From assembly GCA_022763485.1 (NCBI GenBank), contig JALEGX010000161.1:1-64000 (forward strand): DNA of 64,000 nt, given 5' to 3'. The stretch is from Paracoccaceae bacterium. GTDB lineage: Bacteria > Pseudomonadota > Alphaproteobacteria > Rhodobacterales > Rhodobacteraceae. The position numbers were made by a program, and so were the translations under genes. The stretch's first letter is position 1, and each line of letters opens with the position of its first letter. The notes below the pieces were generated by a model that ran no database searches, had not been told where the DNA came from, and saw only the letters and a program-made list of their open reading frames with translations. Shown one piece after another: positions 59,768-64,000 of this stretch.

Positions 59768-60733
59768 ATGAAACAAACCGAGCGAAATTCCGATTTCAAC
59801 ATGCTCCGCGCGCTCGAAGTCTTTATGGCAGTGAGCGAAACCGGGCAGGTCACAGTCGCGGCGCAGGCGCTGGGGATGACCCAATCGGCGGCGTCTCAGC
59901 ACCTGAAGAAGCTGGAAACCGGGCTGGGGGTGGCGCTGTTTGATCGCTCCTCGCGCCCTCTGGAGGTGACCCACGCGGGCGAGGTGCTGCAGCGCCGGGC
60001 GTTTCGCATTCTCAATGAGGTGGAGGACCTGAAGCTGGACCTGCACCGGCTGCAATCCTCTTCCCTGCCGGTACTGCGGATCGGGATGCTGGCGTCGATT
60101 GCGACATCGCTGACGCCGGGCCTCTATGATCTGGTCGAACAGGAGTTCCGGGTGCCGGAACTGACACTTTCGGCCGGGTTGGCGACGGACCATCAGACCG
60201 CCCTGAACGGGCGCAAGATCGACATCGCCGTGACCTCGGACCCGCAGTTTGATGTCAGTGACTACCAGGTTGTTCCGGTGCTGGATGAGCCGTTTTTCCT
60301 AGTTTTGCCAAGCAACTACGACGGCCCGGAGAATGACATGGCCGAAATCTCCCGCCGTCTGAAGTTGGTGCGCTTCAGCGCTGATGCGCCTGCGGGACGG
60401 CGCACCGACCAGCACCTGCAACGCTGCCGCGTGGATCTGAGCCGGTCGATGGAAGCCGATCGTGCCTCGATGGTGGTAGCGGGCGTGATTACCGGCAAAT
60501 GCTTCGCCATCCTGACCCCGACCCTACTGATCGACGCGGTGGCCGAGGGCATGGCGCTGAAAATCCGCAAGCTGCCCATCGCGGGTTTCAAACGCTCGGT
60601 TCAGGTGATTGCCCGGAACGGAGAGTTGGGGGATATTCCCGAACGGGTCGCCGCCGCCTGTGCCGAGATGCTGCGCCATCAGTTCGAGACCCGCTTTCCC
60701 GATCTGCCGGAGGCGGTTACCTTTCACCGCTAA
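59768..60733 (+). CDS. LysR-family regulator
   Basis: ATG 59768 starts a 321-residue LTTR; upstream sequence in the same frame overlaps the divergent DMGDH-like gene. HTH: VFMAVSETGQVTVAAQALGMTQSAASQHLKKLETGLGVALF. Ligand domain includes VLRIGMLASIATSLTPGLYDL. It lies 100 bp from the divergent DMGDH-like pair and 99 bp before the mttB-like gene, so it could control both. There is no strong ribosome site. Confidence 0.85.
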   Translation: MKQTERNSDFNMLRALEVFMAVSETGQVTVAAQALGMTQSAASQHLKKLETGLGVALFDRSSRPLEVTHAGEVLQRRAFRILNEVEDLKLDLHRLQSSSLPVLRIGMLASIATSLTPGLYDLVEQEFRVPELTLSAGLATDHQTALNGRKIDIAVTSDPQFDVSDYQVVPVLDEPFFLVLPSNYDGPENDMAEISRRLKLVRFSADAPAGRRTDQHLQRCRVDLSRSMEADRASMVVAGVITGKCFAILTPTLLIDAVAEGMALKIRKLPIAGFKRSVQVIARNGELGDIPERVAAACAEMLRHQFETRFPDLPEAVTFHR

Positions 60734-60832
60734 TCCTTAGTATTAGTAATCGTGAACTTGCCGGGTTTTCCTGTGCAGTCGCGATTTTCCCTGCCAATCA
60801 TGCCCACGAACCTATGATCGGGAGGGGCCGCA

Positions 60833-62365
60833 ATGGCACAGGGCACAGCAGGACGGACCGGACGCCGGGGGCGTATGGCGGCGCGCAAGGCACAGCAATC
60901 GCTGTCGGCCCCCTATACCCTACGGCGCATCGGGCTGGTCAGCCTGATTGATGATGAGGCCATCGCCATCATCGAACGCAATGCCGACCGGATTCTGGAT
61001 GAGATCGGCATGGACTTCCGCGGTGACCCCGAAACGCTGGAGCTGTTCCGCAAGCATGGCGCGCGGGTGGATGGCGAACGGGTGCGGTTTGACCCCGGCT
61101 GGTGCCGCGAAAAGATCAAGACCGCGCCGCAGGTGTTCACGCAGCACGCCCGCAACCCCGCCCGCTCGGTGCAGATCGGCGGCGACGCACAGGTCTATGC
61201 CCCCAGTTTCGGCCCGCCTTTCGTGCATGACATGGAGAAGGGGCGGCGTTACGCGACGCTCGAAGATTTCCACAACATCACCAAGCTGCACTATAGCCTT
61301 GGCCCGGTGAACCATTCCGGCGGCGTTGTGGTAGAGCCGGTGGATGTCGACGTGCCCCTGCGCCATCTGAAAATGGCCCATGCGCATCTGACGCTGTCTG
61401 ACAAGCCCTTCATGGGCGCGGTGACGGCCCCGGAACGGGCCCGCGATACGATAGACATGTGCCGCATCGCCATGGGGCGCGAGTTTGTCGACCAGAACTG
61501 CGTGCTCTATTCCGTGGTCAACACCAATGCGCCGCTGGTAATGGATGAAACGATGCTCTGGGCGCTCAAGGAATACGCGCAGGCAGGGCAATGTACGGTC
61601 GTGTCGCCCTTTGTTCTGGGGGGCGCGATGTCGCCTGTTTCCGTGGCGGCGACCCTGGCGCAGGTGCTGGCCGAGGTGATGGCATCCGTCGCGCTGATCC
61701 AGCTGATCCGCCCCGGCGCGCCGGCGGCGTTCGGTACGTTCTTCTCTCCCATCAGCCTGAAAACCGGCGCGCCCACATTCGGCACGCCCGAAGGCACCCA
61801 GTTTCAGATGTGCGCCAAGACGCTGGCGGACCGGCTGGGGCTACCGTTTCATTCGGTTGGCGGGCTGACCGCGTCGAAGGTGCCGGACGCTCAGGCGGGA
61901 TACGAGAGTCAGGCACAGCTGATGGGCGCGACCATGGCCGGGGTGAACTTCATCATTCACGCAACCGGGTGTTTGGAAGGGTTGCTGACCACCGGTTACG
62001 AGAAAATCGTGATGGACGCCGACCGGGTATCAGCGATGCAGCGCTTCACACAAGGCGTTGATTTCTCGGAAGCCGCCCAAGCGATGGAGGCGTTCTTCGA
62101 GGTCGAACCCGGCGGGCATTTCCTGGGCGCGCAGCACACCCAGGACAATTACGAGACCGCCTTCTGGATGGGCGATATGTCCGACAACGGCACCTACGAG
62201 CAATGGGCTGCCGAAGGCGGACTTTGGCAACAGGACCGGGCGAGCGCCCGCGTGAAACAACTGCTTGGCGAATATGAACCCCCTGCAATGGATGCGGGCG
62301 TTCGCGAAGCTTTGGATGATTTTGTGGCCCGGCGCAGCCGGGAGATCATGGGAGGACACACATGA
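60833..62365 (+). CDS. Non-pyrrolysine MttB-family (COG5598) methyltransferase
   Basis: ATG 60833 has GGGAGGGG 5 nt upstream; 510 residues. It aligns by eye with trimethylamine:corrinoid methyltransferase family proteins: DFRGDPETLELFRKHGARVDG, VEPVDVDVPLRHLKMAHAHLTLSDKPFMGAV, PGAPAAFGTFFSPISLKTGAPTFGTPEG and GASMQ-like C-terminal region. The frame contains no in-frame amber codon, so pyrrolysine is absent, as in the MtgB-type glycine betaine methyltransferases. No corrinoid protein or activase gene is in the window. The neighbouring DMGDH-like and carnitine genes point to a quaternary amine as methyl donor. The stop overlaps the aminotransferase start by 4 nt. Confidence 0.82.
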   Translation: MAQGTAGRTGRRGRMAARKAQQSLSAPYTLRRIGLVSLIDDEAIAIIERNADRILDEIGMDFRGDPETLELFRKHGARVDGERVRFDPGWCREKIKTAPQVFTQHARNPARSVQIGGDAQVYAPSFGPPFVHDMEKGRRYATLEDFHNITKLHYSLGPVNHSGGVVVEPVDVDVPLRHLKMAHAHLTLSDKPFMGAVTAPERARDTIDMCRIAMGREFVDQNCVLYSVVNTNAPLVMDETMLWALKEYAQAGQCTVVSPFVLGGAMSPVSVAATLAQVLAEVMASVALIQLIRPGAPAAFGTFFSPISLKTGAPTFGTPEGTQFQMCAKTLADRLGLPFHSVGGLTASKVPDAQAGYESQAQLMGATMAGVNFIIHATGCLEGLLTTGYEKIVMDADRVSAMQRFTQGVDFSEAAQAMEAFFEVEPGGHFLGAQHTQDNYETAFWMGDMSDNGTYEQWAAEGGLWQQDRASARVKQLLGEYEPPAMDAGVREALDDFVARRSREIMGGHT

Positions 62366-63681
62366 CCCTGCACACCGACTGGACCCTGAATGAAACCGCG
62401 GCGCGGCGCGACAATTTCTATGCCGCCAGCCAGCGCAAGTTCATTCCCTTCAAGGAACCGATGGTCTTTCAAAAAGGCTCCATGCAGTACCTGTGGGATG
62501 TGGAGGGGCGGAAATACACCGATCTGCTGGGCATGAATGTCTGCATCTCGGTTGGGCATTCACACCCCAAGGTCGTGGCCGCGGCAATGGCGCAGGCGCA
62601 GGAGCTGACCCATTGCACCACCATGTTCTACCACCCGGTCCCCGCACATTTTGCCGAGGAGCTGGCCGCCACCATGCCCAACCCCAACGGGGACATCGAA
62701 TGGGTGGTGCACTTCACCAACTCCGGGTCCGAGGCCATCGATCTGGCGATGACGATGGCGCGCAGCTACACCGGAAATCTGGATCTGCTGGCCCTGCGCT
62801 CGGCCTATCATGGACCCACCGCAGCCGCGCAATCGATCACCGGAATCTCCGGCTGGCGGCATCCGGGGATGCCCGGCAACGTGGCCTTCGTGCCCGATCC
62901 GCACCAGTATCGCGGCATCTTTGGCGAAAACGCCGGCGCACAGCCCTATCTGGATGAAATCGACCGCACGATCCACGCGGCGACCACGGGCCAGGTTGCA
63001 GGTATCTTTGTCGAAAGCGTGCAGGGCTACGGCGGCATCGTAGAAATGCCCAAGGGCTACATGACCGGTGCGGCGGAACGGGTGCGCGCAGCGGGCGGCC
63101 TTTACATCGCGGATGAGGTGCAAGCCGGCTTTGGCCGGACTGGCGATCACATGTGGGGGTTTGAGGCTGACGGCGTGATCCCCGACATCGTGGTCATGGC
63201 CAAGGGCATCGGCAACGGCTTCCCGCTGGGTGCGGTTGTGGCGCGCAAACATATCGCGGCACCGATGGCGGAAAAGTTCATGTTCCACACCTACGGTGCC
63301 AACCCCACCTCCTGCGCTGCGGGCCGTGCCGTCCTGCAGGTCATCAAGGAGGACAAGGTTCAGGAAAACGCCAAGGCGGTCGGCGCCGCCCTGCTGGAGC
63401 GTCTGCACGAACTGAAATCGCGCCACTCTGCAATTGGGGACGTGCGCGGGCGCGGCCTGATGCTGGCAATCGAAATGGTCAAGGATCACAAGACCAAGGA
63501 GCCCGACCCACAGACCACCTCTGCCGTGTTTGAGGCGACACGCGAAAGCGGGATCATCCTGTCGAAATCGGGAGCCTACCAATCCTGCCTGCGCATGGTA
63601 CCGCCGATGTGCCTGTCCATGGACGATGTGGAACAGGTCTACGAAGGGTTGGACCAGGCCTTTACCTCACTCAAGGCCTGA
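62362..63681 (+). CDS. Class III aminotransferase, AGXT2-like
   Basis: A 439-residue PLP enzyme translationally coupled to the MttB-like gene (ATGA). Seen: RKYTDLLGMNVCISVGHSHPKVVAA, HFTNSGSEAIDLAMTMAR, ALRSAYHGPTAAAQSITG, IADEVQAGFGRTGDHMWGFE with the PLP-contacting Asp, and the Schiff-base Lys in VVMAKGIGNGFPLGAVVA. It resembles the alanine-glyoxylate aminotransferase 2 group. It would move an amino group from or to a small ketoacid such as glyoxylate or an omega-amino acid. Coupling suggests it works on a product of the methyltransferase pathway. Confidence 0.82.
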   Translation: MTLHTDWTLNETAARRDNFYAASQRKFIPFKEPMVFQKGSMQYLWDVEGRKYTDLLGMNVCISVGHSHPKVVAAAMAQAQELTHCTTMFYHPVPAHFAEELAATMPNPNGDIEWVVHFTNSGSEAIDLAMTMARSYTGNLDLLALRSAYHGPTAAAQSITGISGWRHPGMPGNVAFVPDPHQYRGIFGENAGAQPYLDEIDRTIHAATTGQVAGIFVESVQGYGGIVEMPKGYMTGAAERVRAAGGLYIADEVQAGFGRTGDHMWGFEADGVIPDIVVMAKGIGNGFPLGAVVARKHIAAPMAEKFMFHTYGANPTSCAAGRAVLQVIKEDKVQENAKAVGAALLERLHELKSRHSAIGDVRGRGLMLAIEMVKDHKTKEPDPQTTSAVFEATRESGIILSKSGAYQSCLRMVPPMCLSMDDVEQVYEGLDQAFTSLKA

Positions 63682-63695
63682 CACTTTACACAAAC

Positions 63696-63719
63696 GGCAG
63701 GGCGTCGCGGCGCCCTGCC
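63696..63719. terminator. Hairpin between the aminotransferase and the converging GMC gene
   Basis: GGCAGGGCG (63696-63704), 6-nt loop, CGCCCTGCC (63711-63719): a 9-bp perfect stem 15 nt after the aminotransferase stop and 15 nt before the GMC stop. No clear T-run; placement suggests bidirectional termination. Confidence 0.55.
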
Positions 63720-63733
63720 CGAGCCACGATGGA

Positions 63734-64000
63734 TCATTGTCCATTCAGCATCCAACCGGCGGCCTTTTCGGCGATCATGATGGTGGGTGAATTGGTGTTG
63801 CCGCTGGTGATCTCAGGCATGATCGACGCATCGACAACGCGCAGCCCGGCAACGCCTTTCAGGCGCAGATGCGGGTCCAGCACCGCGGTTGGATCATCCT
63901 CGCGTCCCATCTTCACCGTGCCGACGGGATGGAAGATGGTACTGGCGATATCGCCCGCCAGGCGCCACAGCTCCTCATCCTTCTGATATTGGACCCCCGG
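63734..64000 (-). CDS. GMC oxidoreductase (choline-dehydrogenase-like), C-terminal part
   Basis: The frame is open to the window edge at 64000, so only the last 88 residues are visible; the internal GTG at 63916 is not a start. [10 protein letters not shown] holds the active-site His of the GMC family (usual form HPxGTCKMG; here Val replaces Cys), and [29 protein letters not shown] holds the second catalytic residue, the Asn in NTNSPT. The family contains choline dehydrogenases and alcohol oxidases. Given the neighbouring methylated-amine genes a choline-type or other alcohol substrate is plausible but not shown. Confidence 0.85.
   Translation of the reverse strand, partial: PGVQYQKDEELWRLAGDIASTIFHPVGTVKMGREDDPTAVLDPHLRLKGVAGLRVVDASIMPEITSGNTNSPTIMIAEKAAGWMLNGQ

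Noticed and set aside
60833..62365. Pyrrolysine-containing trimethylamine methyltransferase
   Set aside because: The frame is continuous with no in-frame TAG, so the residue is not pyrrolysine.

Overview
The window looks like a chromosome segment of a marine alphaproteobacterium of the roseobacter group (Rhodobacteraceae). The reasons are the high GC content, the density of catabolic and transport operons, a form I aerobic CO dehydrogenase cluster, carnitine/betaine genes, MttB-family and DMGDH-like genes, and many GcvA/LysR and GlxA/AraC regulators. This is inferred from gene content; no 16S or other marker gene is present. Genes are tightly packed and no gene-free stretch exceeds about 300 bases. 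One tRNA is present. I see no CRISPR array, prophage or insertion sequence.

Layout: 1-3.4 kb is the C-terminal part of a large RTX-type secreted Ca-binding protein with an embedded LamG-like domain. 3.5-6.4 kb (-) is an iron/siderophore-type ABC importer, preceded by a small DUF2946-like protein. 7.0-10.9 kb (+) is a copper operon: small Cys-rich protein, cytochrome c, CopC, CopD, Tat-exported multicopper oxidase, cytochrome c. 11.0-19.6 kb (+) is a form I CO dehydrogenase locus: the membrane LytTR regulator coxC, then coxM-S-L-D-E-F, a 30-codon ORF ending in Cys-Cys, and coxG. CoxL, CoxM and CoxS carry the reference cofactor residues of the Oligotropha enzyme. A 12-bp direct repeat with 21-bp periodicity lies directly upstream of coxM and is a good candidate CoxC operator.

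19.8-24.1 kb (-) is a Tat-exported IorB-like molybdenum hydroxylase with its [2Fe-2S] subunit and two SDRs, next to an AraC regulator. 25.2-33.3 kb is a LysR regulator divergent from a dipeptide-type ABC importer (with a fused DppD-DppF ATPase), followed by a HAD phosphatase and a GpdQ-like phosphodiesterase; this suggests uptake and hydrolysis of a phosphodiester.

33.4-46 kb is a carnitine/gamma-butyrobetaine locus: CaiD-like hydratase, NDP-forming acyl-CoA synthetase and CaiA-like dehydrogenase on the minus strand; two GATase1-AraC regulators (CdhR-like); acetoacetyl-CoA synthetase, BKACE enzyme, a fused carnitine dehydrogenase-betainyl-CoA thioesterase, and a BCCT transporter on the plus strand. 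Together they can take gamma-butyrobetaine or carnitine to glycine betaine, with the acetoacetate recovered as CoA ester. 46-49.5 kb holds a tandem-fused family III CoA-transferase with a divergent LysR regulator, then tRNA-Met.

49.9-54.8 kb is an island of uncertain substrate: DapA-family enzyme, CoxL-like molybdenum subunit, aspartate-dehydrogenase-like protein, LysR. 54.9-64 kb encodes two DMGDH/sarcosine-dehydrogenase-type FAD-GcvT proteins, a LysR regulator, a non-pyrrolysine MttB-family methyltransferase, a class III aminotransferase, and the C-terminus of a GMC (choline-dehydrogenase-like) oxidoreductase. These continue the methylated-amine theme and would feed one-carbon units to tetrahydrofolate.
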